Below, piece by piece: positions 20,101-32,235 of a stretch of 56,212 nucleotides of DNA. Positions within the stretch are counted from its first letter, which is position 1; each line of letters begins with the position of its first letter. The DNA is taken from positions 4,901,988 through 4,958,199 of the forward strand of contig NC_020173.2 in assembly GCF_000224145.3 (NCBI RefSeq). Direction: 5' to 3'. Made by a program: the position numbers and the translations under genes. Source of the stretch: Ciona intestinalis. Its lineage: Eukaryota > Chordata > Ascidiacea > Phlebobranchia > Cionidae. The notes beneath the pieces were generated by a model. That model made no database searches. It was not told the DNA's origin and was given only the letters and a program-made list of their open reading frames with translations.

Positions 20101-21230
20101 TCCAACATTTCATTAGAAGACATGAGAGCCACCCCCACAGCCAATGCTGATGAATTCTCTAATGTATTAATGGCAACCACTGACCCTCTTTCAAAGCATG
20201 GGAAGTCAAGATTGGGATGAAAAACAACCCCAGGCAACATCAAATCTAAATAAAATATAACAGACATTTTATGCGGAATACAAATTCATACTTAAGTACA
20301 TTAGTACTTTATTTAAGGAAGCAATATCATAAAAGTAGTGTATGAACCAGAATACTTGTGTTAATACAACTGTTTTCTGGCCACGTCAGGATAAAGCAAG
20401 ATCACAAAAGACAAAGGTTTCAGACAAAGACAATGGACAAGTTGAAGCATATGATACACCTTTTTGCGCGTTTTCAAAGTTAATTTAAGACACAATCGCT
20501 CGAGTTTAAAAAAACATCTGCGGTGAGTATTAATGAGTCCTAACTCCCAAGGGACAGTGTGAGAATTTTTGTCGGCCACCAGCTAAAGAATTATCGCTAA
20601 ATTAGGATTACCTGCGCCATTAGCAAGCTTCTGTATAACAAATGTTTGGGTTGGTATAGAAGGAACAAGCATTGTATGTTCCCATAGGAAGTAAACAGAA
20701 GGAAATATCTTCTTTTCATGTTCGAACAGCACCGGGCTGTTTCTCATGGAGTAGATTGCCACATTATCACCTCTGTGTAAAACAATACAATAAGATGGGT
20801 ACCAGTGTGCAATCTATCGTTGTGCAAACTATGCGGAAAAAAAACATAAAAAAAACGCTGAATCATCACAATTTGAAACATGCTACAAGACCGGAAAGAA
20901 CAAGTGGATTTTTCAGAAACTCAGATTCTAAATGAGGCTTTAATGTATGGTGTGGCAGTTTTAGTGTATGTTTATTGTATAATAATGATATCTGGTTAAC
21001 AGCATTTATTTCAAAATATATATCTTTAACATTTTTTTAGCCTATACCAACACATACTTATGGGAATATAGCTTGAGAATATAAACTTCTTCTTTATTAC
21101 CGATGACTTCGGTTATTGGCAAGCTAAACCCATCGGCGGAGAACGATTTTTCAACTTCACTGCGCAGTCGTTTCTTGTCTGAGCTTCGAAGTAAAGTGTT
21201 TGACTTAGTTCTAAACGGTTTTTGAAACAT
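17151..21230 (-). CDS. eif2d: Eukaryotic translation initiation factor 2D (ligatin)
   Basis: eIF2D delivers tRNA to the ribosomal P site independently of eIF2 and helps recycle 40S subunits in the cytoplasm. The 11 exons are 21230-21058, 20772-20612, 20245-20093, 19814-19367, 19066-18992, 18918-18823, 18767-18590, 18369-18197, 18147-18027, 17759-17625 and 17276-17151, giving 612 residues with every phase consistent (human is slightly shorter). Order: N-terminal domain (MFQKPFRTKSNTLLRSSDKK), PUA-like region (PGVVFHPNLDFPCFERGSVV, AVGVALMSSNEML, VFGDHLWSLGEK), an acidic Glu/Thr-rich linker at about 200-285, a winged-helix segment (EIKKTSYKKLGKYLKSV, VKELTKGADSI), a SWIB/MDM2 region (EVRSLVTEYVNMNNL) and the SUI1 domain (VTLVKNLESFLIDP) ending LPRKYLKGLENAPKPKGKRK. 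The start codon is 378 bases from the ccdc130 start on the other strand. Confidence 0.95.
17350..17425 (+). mobile_element. SINE-like fragment in eif2d intron
   Basis: Body segment with GGCATGAGATGTATGAAACA and GAACACCTGTGTGATACC; truncated on the right. Confidence 0.5.
17921..18018 (+). mobile_element. SINE-like element in eif2d intron
   Basis: Starts TTGTAACTCGTAAGCTGGCA, then TGAGGTGTATAAAACAGAAC and a CCGGCCACATGAAGATAAAG segment; one of the better-preserved bodies in the window. It ends within ten bases of an eif2d exon boundary at 18027. Confidence 0.65.
19869..19898. repeat. (TA)n microsatellite
   Basis: A run of alternating AT with one G interruption, inside the eif2d intron that follows exon 3. 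Confidence 0.8.
20337..20405 (+). mobile_element. SINE-like fragment
   Basis: GTGTATGAACCAGAATACTT, GTGTTAATACAAC and CTGGCCACGTCAGGATAAAG, without the head segment, in an eif2d intron. Confidence 0.5.
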
Positions 21231-21608
21231 TCTAAAGTTAGATCATTCGTCTTGCAACAAAATACTGAACAGTAATCTGGCACTTTATATGGGAAATTCC
21301 CAAATACGAAAAATCTGACGCATAGAAAAAAATAGAATTTTCCCGTTAAATTTACAGATTGCACTAATTACAAAGTTTTTGTAACATGTTATTCATTTTT
21401 AAATAGAACGACCTTGCGTTTACTTCTGTATTATTACATTCTAGGAGATTGAGTATGGCCACTGTCAATATTTACTTTACGATTGACACAAAGGTTTTAC
21501 AACTCTGACTGGATTTGTTTTGCTTGTCAACTCTGTCTTCACTGTCTTTATAAAATTTAGATTTGGCTGTTGAATGCTTGTGAAGGGAAATCGTAACACA
21601 GCTCTGCA
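21231..21608. promoter_or_regulatory. Putative bidirectional promoter of eif2d and ccdc130
   Basis: The 378 bases between two divergent start codons must hold both 5' UTRs and both core promoters if transcription starts locally. I see no obvious TATA box, consistent with housekeeping genes. Function is inferred from geometry only. Confidence 0.45.
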
Positions 21609-24602
21609 ATGGTAAGTCATTTTGCATATAGAACATAGGCAATTAATACTTCATATGGTATAATTTCCGTAAAAATCTAGAGCTTGTGGGGTTTTAACCA
21701 GTTAAAAATGTATTTTAGGCATTTATCACTTTCTATGGTATAATATCTGTAAAATCAATCTATGGCAAACACGTTAATAAGTCTAATGTGGTACGTTTAG
21801 CCAGTTGTTTGTCTTCATATGCAATAAGTATTATATTCATATACAATAATAACAAATGGAAATAAATAAAAACTGCCACAACCTAACAACATTATCCCAC
21901 ACACAGGGTGAAAGGAAGGGAGTCAACAAATATTATCCGCCAGACTTTGATTACAAAAAACATGGATCATTGGACAGATATCATAATTCGCATCCCTTGC
22001 GAGAAAGAGCAAGGAAACTCAAATCAGAAGTAATATTAGAATGTTTAGATTTATAAACCAACTTGGTCGGTTGGTTTGATTATTTTGTTATTCGTCGCAA
22101 GGTGTATGAAACAGAACCCCCCCTGTGCTATACCGACTGACGTTTTCCAGCTACCCGAGTATAAAATAAGTTACATTCATTCATTTGAGTCGTGGATCGA
22201 GCTTGAAACCCATAGTTTTTATGGCTTAGTCTTTTTGTTTAGATATTCGACTAACAGGTACATGTTGTTTTACAGGGAATTCTCATCATACGATTTGAGA
22301 TGCCGTATAATATATGGTGTGAAGGGTGTAACAGTCACATTGGAATGGGTGTTCGCTATAACGCAGAAAAGAAAAAGGTAACGTTTCTAAGTAGCAATTT
22401 ACGAAATTGTACTTTAATTAATGTAGCAAGTTATATATCGAAACAATAAATAATGAGAAAATTGTTGTTCATTGGGTATATTTCAATATATTGTCTTCAT
22501 TGTAACTACTTGATGTTCCTACTACTATCACCAACATTCTGTTATTTATTTTATCCAAATCCTTACTACACGTTGCCCTAACCAATGTACTTTACAAAGC
22601 TAGACACCCGGTTTAGTTTAAATGACTTCAATTGATATGGCTTACTTATAAATTCTCTACTTTCAGATTGGGAATTATTATTCCACCATCATTTACAAGT
22701 TTCGTATGAAATGTCATCTTTGTCCGCAACATTTCGAGATCCAAACGGACCCCGCAAACTGTGATTATAAGATCTTGAGTGGAGCTCGTAGGAAAGAAGA
22801 ACGATGGGACGCAAAAGCGAATGAACAAATCGAAATGACTGGTATGTGCTTAAAAAGCTTATATGGGCATCAGGTTTTATTTTTTCTTTAAATGTAAACC
22901 GAAAGTTTTGATGTTGGACAAAAAAAGTTTATATCTATGAAAAACTTTAAGTTATTTTTTGTATTATTAAAATTGTTCTCATACTTTTTAACAAGTTACT
23001 AATCTTTTTGTTTATCAAAATTGTTCTAAATGCTGTTTTTATATTCTGATCAGATCATGCAGTAAAAAAGCAGTTGCTGACGGATCCTATGTTTAAGTTG
23101 GAACATGGAGTAAAAGATAAACGGAAGTTGGAATCAGTGATCCCAAGTCTCTCTGAACTCCAGGACTTCCAGGAGGAGAAAAAAGATGATTATCTTCTTA
23201 ATAAAGCGCTTAGGAATAAATTTCGATCAGAAAAAAAGGTATTACTGTTTTCGTAACAGTTTTTAAACTATTTGGTTAGCGAATAACAGTGTAGAAACTT
23301 AAATATATATTTTGTATAAAACTGAACATAATTTACACAAATTGTGTTGCTATACTATGAACTTTCCACAAAGTAAAGTCTTTGGCCTGTTCATGTCCTA
23401 ATGTGTTTTCATATAGACTGTATAAACATTGACATTGTGACGAGTAATGTTTGCGAGTTTCTATGATAATTACTTGCCAGAGATTTTTTAGTGGATTTTA
23501 GCGGTTTAGAATTGATAGTGATTATTGTGAAGTAATTTAAAAAACATGTCACACTCTTTTAATGTATATATCTTTGTTTTTGGTATATTTCCGATGTTCA
23601 GAGATTAGAAGAGACTGCTAGGAGTGATAAAGCTTTGTTGGATAAATCCTCTCTTGATATTAAGCTACTGCCTGAATCTGAAGAAGATAAAAAGATGGCA
23701 GAGTTATTGAAATACCAAACTGTAAAATGTAAGTTTTAACAATATACATTATTTCACATTTATATTATTAAAGTTTAAAGATTGTTTTTTAAATCATTTT
23801 TTGGAGAAATTTTGCAATGCCTGTATTTTAGCTAGGCAGAAACTAGAAAGTAAAATACTTAACGGACTAGCCAAAAAATGATGCATATACAACAATTTTT
23901 AACTTCTATAACCCCTAATTAAAATTGTGTTATTTCATGTTTATAGCTTTGGAAATGAGTCTGAAAGAAAGTCGATCTGAAATTATTCACCAACCAATAT
24001 TACCGCAAAATCCTTCCGCAAAAACTGAGGAAATTTTGGGCCAAATTGGAGCCAAACTTCCGAAATCGCTGACCTCAGCAATTCTTTCAAAATCCCCAAC
24101 TAATTTATGGAGTACCTCCAATAACTCTAGCAGTGTAAAAATTCCTGCTCTTGCCAAAAATCTTGGAATAAAAGTTACAAAGAGAAAACGTAGCGCTTCT
24201 GAATCTGAAACTAAGTTTTCCAAACCAGCGAAACATTCAAGAACAAAGAGTGAAGCAACTCAATCTAATCAAAATCAGACGTTAACTAAACCATCCTCAA
24301 GAACTACAAACGAAAATTCAAACTTTGTACAGTCAACAGCAAAAAATGTGACTTCGAATGAAAATGGTCAAAAAACTGACTCAAGCAGAACACTGACACC
24401 CAGTTTGCAGGGAGTAAAGGAAACCAAATCCACCGGCAAATCAGAGCCTGCTGTAACTCCCAGTACAAGCCACACCACGCAGTATATGCAAGATAGGAGA
24501 ACTGATAAAGAATTAGAAACAGTTATAAAGACCATACCAGCTAAAACAGCATCGTGTTTAGTAGCTGATTATTCAGATTCAAGCACAGATGAAAATACTT
24601 AA
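21609..24602 (+). CDS. ccdc130: CCDC130 / YJU2B splicing-associated nuclear protein
   Basis: This is a CWC16/YJU2-family protein, associated with the spliceosome by family. Exons are 21609-21611 (the ATG alone), 21907-22029, 22276-22377, 22667-22841, 23054-23238, 23602-23728 and 23947-24602, giving 456 residues in consistent phase. The N-terminus is highly conserved: GERKGVNKYYPPDFDYKKHG, YHNSHPLRERARKL, GILIIRFEMPYNIWCEGC, HIGMGVRYNAEKKKIGNYYS and FRMKCHLCPQHFEIQTDPAN. The CxxC pairs (WCEGC, CHLC) would make the zinc site. The middle is a charged coiled-coil-prone region, and the last roughly 200 residues are Ser/Thr-rich with a basic VTKRKR patch (possible nuclear signal). The one-codon first exon is chosen because family members begin M-GERKG; an in-frame ATG at 21856 would be the alternative start. 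An AATAAA lies at 24935. Confidence 0.95.
22088..22190 (+). mobile_element. SINE-like element in ccdc130 intron
   Basis: GCAAGGTGTATGAAACAGAA, TATACCGACTGACGTTTTCC, ACCCGAGTATAAAATAAGTT and a CATTCATTCATTT tail, inside the second ccdc130 intron. Confidence 0.65.
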
Positions 24603-24934
24603 CGTGATCGACTTTATAGCAAAAATTTACTATTATAATTGCTGATACATAAATATAAGCATTTAATGCAGTTAACCTGTCATAGTGGCTTGGCATGCTC
24701 TGTTATTTCATTTTACCCGTGTTTATAATATAAACTAATACGTGGTTCAAATACTTTATATAAATAGTTGTGAACGTAATTCTGACATTTTACATTCATG
24801 GTTCACATGGTGCTATTCAATATACAATCTGTTTGAATTGAAACCATCCAAACGCTCCCTTTAACTTCCGTTACTTAAACATTCTTGCATGTAGTAGCAG
24901 TTTGAATAACTTGATTTAATTTAAAATATTTGAA

Positions 24935-24940
24935 AATAAA
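24935..24940 (+). terminator. Poly(A) signal of ccdc130
   Basis: AATAAA about 333 bases past the stop and about 120 bases before the first acceptor of slc44a1. Confidence 0.55.
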
Positions 24941-25040
24941 GCCTTTTAACTACTTGGTCACTAAAAATGATATAAAATTTTAACATATTGGCACATTTTA
25001 CACTGTGCATGAAATTAGTTCCATTACTTTCGTAAAATTT

Positions 25041-25058
25041 TAACATTTGTTTCCACAG
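25041..25058 (+). promoter_or_regulatory. Unpaired 3' splice acceptor upstream of slc44a1
   Basis: A pyrimidine-containing TAACATTTGTTTCCACAG precedes the slc44a1 start by 41 bases. No donor exon is visible between it and the ccdc130 poly(A) signal. Ciona is known to use spliced-leader trans-splicing, so this could be a trans-splice acceptor; an ordinary 5' UTR intron is the alternative. Confidence 0.4.
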
Positions 25059-25099
25059 CATATCTCTAATTATAGGATATTGAATAAGATACTGTTAGC

Positions 25100-28000
25100 A
25101 TGGGTTGCTGCTACAGTGCTGCAAGGTCTATGCGAGGAGATGAACCACCTCAACCATCAAAGTGGAAACCATTGGAGAAAAGATCATGTACTGATGTCAT
25201 TCCACTCATTGTATTCACTTTATTCTTTATTGGAATGGTGAGTATAATATTGAAATACGCATTGGAAAATAGATTGTTTCTACTTATATTTTATGGTTGC
25301 TTTTTCTCATATACAAAGAATTTTTTTTTTTTCTATTTATTTATATTTTGGGTTGCTTTACTGATTATGCCAACTTATGATTTTGTGTTGTTGTTGTTTT
25401 CTACTAAATGTGTTCAATTCACAGGGTCATTATAATTTTAGAATTTTCTATGTGGGTGAGGTCCCGCAGCATGCGTCCTAGGATTTGGGCCAGACTTAGC
25501 ACCATACTTCCCCCCATACAATTTTAGAATAGAAATAACATTTTACAACTGCAGATGCTGATTGCTGGTTTCGCAATCGTTAACGGAGCAGCTTATCGAA
25601 TGATAAATGGTTTTGATAGCTACGGGAACGTTTGCAGTAAAAAGAACACGCCCATTTCAAGTCACCCATTATCCGGGCTTGACCAAACTGGAAAACCGTA
25701 AGAAAATCTATTATATTTTAGGTTAATTCGAATTTATGATTATACATTTTGCAGATATGTGTTTTGAAACTTTTTTATAGGTTTTGATTATTTTGAATTC
25801 ATGATTCGGCAATATACAGTCATACAGATATGTGTTTTAAAAATCTTTTGTATGCTTTGATGATAAGGGGTTTATTATTCTGCATTTTACAGAAGTTTAT
25901 GTTGAATTTACAGATATGTGTTCTTTATGAATGTGGCAAATGGTTACAAATCTTTGGAAATCTGTGTTTCAAAATGTCCAGATCGAGAACTCTACTCCAT
26001 GAACGTGAGTTTTCATGTTTTTTTTCAATTTTGAAAACTTATTAACAGTTGGATATACACCTTGGTGTACATAGCGAGACCTTCAAATAAAATATTCTTC
26101 TCCAAAACTAAAAGAAACTTAAGCTACAGCCAGCACAAAAAGGAATAATGATTTTAACAAAAGTGACTTTGGCTAGTGGCTATACAATCATTAATTAAAT
26201 TTGATGGTAATATAAAAACACTTTGTTAATGCCATCTGTATAATGGTCCTCTGTAATGTTCGTAGTTACTTTTTATTGGAACCCAAAAATTGATTTTGAA
26301 TATTTTTTCCAGGATGTGCACAACTTTTTCCTTGAGACCGGTTCCCAACTTTGTGATTACAGTTTACCACCAGACCAATATTTAAGCAGTGCTGCTGCCA
26401 GTAGTACAACTGGACCCTGTCCTGTGTTCCCAGTTTTAAGAAGGTTTAAACACTTACTTGATAAATGTCATAATTAGATTTGTAAACATGTCTTTTTTAT
26501 ACTTGTCACGCCCATTTACAAGTTACCAAGTGTCCAATTCTGTGGGTGATATTTTAGACTCATTAGAGCTGGAGGAATCATCATTAAGTGACTTTCGTCA
26601 GTTGCCTATGTACATACATGTTACTTATTTCAAAGCAACCATTTTTGCCGCTTTACCTTCAGAAACTGATATCGTCAAAACTAAATGTTAATTGTATTCC
26701 CAAATTCCTAAAGTCAAAAAAATGTAAGTAACTTAACAGTGATTTTTGTCACTCCACATCATTTGTTGTAAAGAGAAATCATCATGCTACTTCCTTCATA
26801 AGCTGATATAGCCAAAACAATGTGTATTCCTAAATTCCTAAACTTTATTACAGTTCTCAAGTCCTATACCGGTGCGTGCCAGACAACATTGGAACTTTTC
26901 TTATTGATCTTCTGGTCAACAGTCTCGACCCAGTAAACAGAATCATAAGCGATATTTACTTGTGCAGATATTCCATCATCGGATTATGTTTCTTGTCGCT
27001 TTGTAAGTAAAACTCAGGACTTATTAAGTTAGTTCCAACTGTTGTATTCTTATAGTACTGACAGAATTTATATATTTTTGGATTACATATTCAACTTTAA
27101 AAAAAAGCTTTAATATTTCACATGTTTTGGTTATTGGTGAATGAAAATTATTATTTTAGTGATAATAAATTAGTTTACTGTAAATTTGTTTTTATAGGTA
27201 AACCACTAGACCTAACTAAAATTGTTGACTGTGTTACAGAAATAACTTATTGTTGTAATTTTTTCTCTAGTTGTGGCGTTCATTGTGGTTTTGCTTCTCC
27301 GTTACTTGGCCAGTGTTGTAGTTTACATTATAAACATTGTGGTGGTGATAGCATCTATTGGTAAGTAGACTCAATTATTCTGTTTTGAAGTATTTTTCTT
27401 GATGTTTTTTTATGAGGGCCTACCGCATGTGAAGTACTTGTATTAAATTTGTCTTTTATGTAAGAGGGTTTTGAAAATTTCATTCTTTTTTAGGGTTTTG
27501 AAAAATCATTCCTTTTTAAAATGAATTTTAAGCTACATAATATATAGTGAAGTGGGGAAGACGGGACATCTTTAGCACTGAATATCCGAATGTTCTGATC
27601 CTGTTTTAAACAATTAACAACGGTCTATGGGAATTCAAAGATATGGTTTTAATTCTTTGAATGTTCTTTGTTAACTACAAATGGGGCGGAAAAATAAAAT
27701 AAAAAGATGCCCCATTTCCCCCAACCCACTATAAACAGTTAGGCATGACATATTTTCATATTATTGACGTATGTGACATATTGTTTATCTACAGCTGGTA
27801 CATCTATGCTATGGTGGATGTACGCAACATCCCTTAATTCAATCAACACAGCACCTCCTGAGAAACTTTCCCAGAGTAAAGCTGACAGTCAAGCTCTACT
27901 ATGGTACTCCATTGCTGCCACTGTTGTTACTGTGAGTGTTTTACAAATCATTTTGTTTCAGGATTGATGTATTCCATTTCGGGCAGACCCATTTTCAATA

Positions 28001-30985
28001 GTAAAAAGTAATACTTAGCCTATGATTAAACTTATGATGTTATATATTTTTCATGAAATAAAAAAAATATATTTAGCATAAAATAAAATGCTTAATTCAA
28101 CTAAAACATACCCTTGATTTCTTTTATTTTTATTTATACTAGTTTTATCAATTTGTTTTTATAATGTTATATTAATTTTTTTTCCTTTAGTTTAAAAAAA
28201 TCTGTTTCTTAAAGGTTGTGTTACTTCTCCTTATACTCGTCATGAGAAAAAGAGTCGCTCTCACAGTCGATTTGTTCCATGAAGCTGGTAAGTGCATGGT
28301 ACACATGCCTGCCTTGATGATTCAACCATTGTGGACTTTTCTTGTCCTTATTATGTTCTGGATGGGATGGGTTGTTGTGTTTGGATTCATTGCATTTTCA
28401 GGTATTTTGGTCACTTTTACTAAAATCACATAAGTTTTTTTGCCACACATATTATATGATGCGTAAATGGTCATCTCTTATGTGGTGGAGAATGAGTGGC
28501 AACTTTTCTTCACCATTTTAATACATGTCTCTTATATACTTGACAGTATGTATGAGGTACATAGAAGCCAACAGCTATACTTATTACTTAGCAACATAAA
28601 CATATCTTTCTAATTTAAATCTATAAATAACTGAAATCGGAAATAATCTTGCTAAATTATCAGTAGGGTAAAAATATAGTTTTCGGTGTAAAAATGAATA
28701 CCAAAAAATGTGAAATCACCCTCGTTTCAAAGATTGCGTAACATTTCACCCTGGGACCCCTAACAATACCCAATGCAGACCATTAGCTTTACATTATCTT
28801 ATCATGCACCAGGCACTAAGGTGATGGACCCCATTCACCCTGGTTGGGTACGTTACAATGCAACTGCTCCCATTCATTACATGTGGTGGTATCATGTAGT
28901 AGGGCTAGTGTGGGTAAGTGAGTTCATATTAGCTTGTCAGCAGATGGTGATCGCTGGTGCTGTGGCAAAGCATTACTTTACAAGGTGGGCATGGCTTGGA
29001 TTTAATGTTTTATTAACATTAAGCAATGTTTGTGTGTGTTTATTTTATTACATTGTCATTAATAACTGTTGATATGACTACTTTACAACCAGTGAATCAC
29101 AAATTAGTTTTTAAGGTATGTGAAATTTTGTAGACTTTTCGTAAATTTTTGGTCATTGGTATACAATGATATGTCGATCTAATTAAAAATATCTAAGTCA
29201 CAAGTCATAAAAGAGAAATGATCAGTTATGTTAAACTTCCTGACAAGAACACTTTGCCTTTATAAGTTAGAATGCTATTGGTGTAACAGCGCTTAAATAC
29301 ACCATATTTGTCTTTCAATACTATGACTCATTATTAGTCAAATGATAAATGAATGATAATTATCTTTATCTTCACTATGATAAATTTCCTCAGAGATAAG
29401 AAGAAGTTGGGAGCTCCCATCATCTCCTCCATGGGGAGGTTGATCTCTAACCATCTTGGATCTTGTGCTCTCGGATCATTCATCATCATCTTAGTGAAGA
29501 TTCCTCGGTGTATCCTGATGTACCTCAGCCGGCAGATCAAGGACTCAGTGAATGAAAATTTTAATAATATTTATTTTTTATTTGAAAATTTAATTATATA
29601 TAAGTTTTTTTTATTTATTAAAAAGCTAATTTGGTGCTCATGAAGTTAAAATATATACAGTAAGGACCTGGTGCTATGAAAATGTAACTTCTCAAAAATC
29701 AAGTCCAACCAATTGAGATAATTTCTCCTAAATGGCATTGTCTGAACAGAGTATATTTAAAATGATTTTTGTCTTATACGTTTTGGTAGCACCATATAAA
29801 TCTTCTAACTGTTTATTCACAGCCGAACATGTTAGCAAAACTGATGGTCAAATGTTGCATCTGTTGTTTATGGGTGTTGGAGAAATGCCTAAGGTACCTC
29901 AACTATGTAAGTAAATACTATTTGTATCGTTTGTTATTAAAATTAATAAAATTTTTGGTAAATATTTATTTGTGGAATTTATTTTGAAATTTTGCGCTTT
30001 TTTACCTAAAATTTTAGGGTTTAAAAGTTTGTATTTTTTTATTTTTATGGTGACATTTTTGTTGCAGAATGCATATTCTCTTGTTGCAATAAATGGAACC
30101 CACTTTTGTAAATCAGCATGCGATGCTGTGGCCACCTTGCTTTCAAATGCATTGAGGGTAATTGCCATTAACTCGGTTGGGGCATTTGTTCTGTTTCTGG
30201 GTAAGTGAGTTAAAAAAGATTTTCACAATACTGAAGAGATATTTTGGCAGGATTATGGGTAATTTTTTTTCATTGTTTTATTTCCAGGCAAACTACTGGT
30301 GGTAGCGATAGTAGCTGGCGTTGGTGGAATTCTGGTGGTCAAATTTCACCCGAATGTAAACTACATAGCAGCCCCTGTTGGTTTAATTGCCGTATTCTCA
30401 TACCTCACTGCGCACTGCTTCATATCTATATATGAGATGTCTATTGACACCTTGCTGTTGTGTTTCTGTGAGGATAGTCGAGTAAACGATGGAACGCCTG
30501 GAAAAGAGTATTTCATGCCTAAGTCACTCATGGTAAGTCTTCTGTTTTCAGCTTGTGACTCATGAATATGTCCCCAATACTCACTTAACCACATTCCGAA
30601 CACAATGCAGTGACTCGAACACTTGCTCATGGTAACTTGGCTGTACTGAAGTCTACTGTAGCTATCTTTTATAAACCAACATTTTTCATTCCTGTCCTGG
30701 TAACATTGCAAACAAAACTTTTGAATATTAAAGCTGTTTGTTTTATACAACAGAATCGAAAATTAAAAATAAATTATAAATACAATTCCTAATCCTCAAC
30801 TACCAATAACAACTAAATGATATTTGATACTCAAACATAGTAAAATTCCAGTATATGACAATCATCTTATTTTCACACAGACCTATGTTAAGAACAGCAG
30901 CAAACACATTAGCAAGCTTGAAGGTAAATCTCACAAAAACTCAGAGAATGAAGAAAGCATGAGACTTGAGAGCCCTAATGCTTGA
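25100..30985 (+). CDS. slc44a1: Choline transporter-like protein 1
   Basis: A multi-pass membrane choline transporter of the CTL family. The 14 exons are 25100-25237, 25555-25697, 25914-26004, 26313-26443, 26854-27002, 27271-27360, 27795-27931, 28215-28401, 28813-28984, 29394-29547, 29823-29906, 30068-30200, 30288-30532 and 30881-30985, giving 652 residues, close to human SLC44A1 (about 657). Conserved landmarks are MGCC at the start, [110 protein letters not shown], the cysteine cluster [29 protein letters not shown] and [19 protein letters not shown], with [12 protein letters not shown] near the C-terminal tail. All phases agree. A MITE lies in one intron. It follows ccdc130 on the same strand, about 500 bases stop-to-start. 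Confidence 0.96.
27543..27733 (+). mobile_element. Full-length MITE in slc44a1 intron
   Basis: Begins TATATAGTGAAGTGGGGAAG and ends TTTCCCCCAACCCACTATA; both inverted ends and the core are preserved. The right end lies about 60 bases before the next exon. Confidence 0.85.
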
Positions 30986-32235
30986 AGCACTTGAACATAA
31001 TGTGTAAAATTATTGGGAATGAATTTTTATTGTGGGTATGGCCGTATGGACTTTATGTACTGTATGTACTATGGGGTGATGGAAGTGTTTTTGTTGTATG
31101 CAAATATCTTGTTTTGTTGAGGTACCTTCATTCTTTTTACTTTTTAATTCCCATCATGCTAAAAGCTTAATTTCTACTTTTTTTATATCAATATTATTTT
31201 CTTACAATGGACTGAAAGGGTCGTGCAGGTCGTAAAACAATAATAGTTGTGTTAACCTGAATGTATGGAACATGTTATTACAAGTGTACTCTTAAAAAAA
31301 ACTCTGAAGCAAACCCTTATTCTACAGATCAAACACCAAATACACTTTTTTCAATTATAATGAAATGCCATTTAAAGAGTGGTGCTGTGACCAACTTAAA
31401 CTTTTTTCATGTAACACCATTTCTGTTTGTATAAAATTACTTTAACATTCGGTGCATGCATTTTTTAACAAATAGTTAAATACATCTTCTGTAATTTTAT
31501 ATTTTCATCCCATTGTGAACATTAGATGCGTCATATTATGTTTTTTTAGGTTTATTAAAAATGTACGACTTTACTGTAAGTAAGAACTATTTACCTTGAA
31601 AAGTATAAATTTGAACTGCGTTATGGTGAAAATAATTTGGTTACGTCGAACTTGTAAAAATTGCACCTTAAGATTTTTAATAAACAAAAATCAAGATAGT
31701 TAACAAGTTCAGATCTTGCAGGTTACTTATAGTTGGCAATAAGACAGCAAACAGGCTTTAATTTTTATAGATCGTTTTATATTCAAAGCTTTCATGAAAA
31801 CACGTTCCAACGTAGTTAGGAAATAAAGTTTTATTTTGTTTACTGGCTTTTAAACAATTTAATATACTCTCCTTGAAGGTGTACACATCGTTTTACCAGG
31901 TTCGGTTGTATTTAGTTGGTCAACTCTTTGCATAGCAGCTTATTTGAAGCAGCACTTTTATACAAGTTGCTTTTAACCGTTTTCAGTTAAGGTGGAAATT
32001 AAAAACGGTAATATCAATAGGAACCTGTATTATATAGCTAAAACAGTAACAAACTCATATAGTAGGGTGGGGTAAAAAAGGACATGTTTTCATTCTCTTG
32101 CCCCGTATCATTTGATAGTAAACAAAAGGCTTTCAAGAACAGTTACAGAATTGAACAAGCAGCTCAACTTGTTAAGTGATAAAAACATATATGAGCCTAC
32201 ACTGAAAACATACTTTGTAGTTTACAACAACTGTT
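30986..32235. other. slc44a1 3' UTR and intergenic
   Basis: AATAAA hexamers at about 31678 and 31822 could end the slc44a1 transcript. A partial MITE lies at 32058-32150. No other gene signal is seen. Confidence 0.5.
32058..32150 (-). mobile_element. Partial MITE upstream of hydrolase gene 1
   Basis: The reverse-orientation left end TATAGTAGGGTGGGGTAAAA is followed by TTGATAGTAAACAAAAGGCT; the remainder is missing. The truncated copy ends about 90 bases before the start codon. Confidence 0.6.

Noticed and set aside
21856..22029. Alternative ccdc130 start MEINKNCHNL
   Set aside because: The family begins M-GERKG; the ATG-only exon at 21609 with a consensus donor fits better. Not fully excluded.
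29732..29914. [12 protein letters not shown]... over slc44a1
   Set aside because: The exon 29823-29906 is read in another frame, giving the conserved [13 protein letters not shown] segment.
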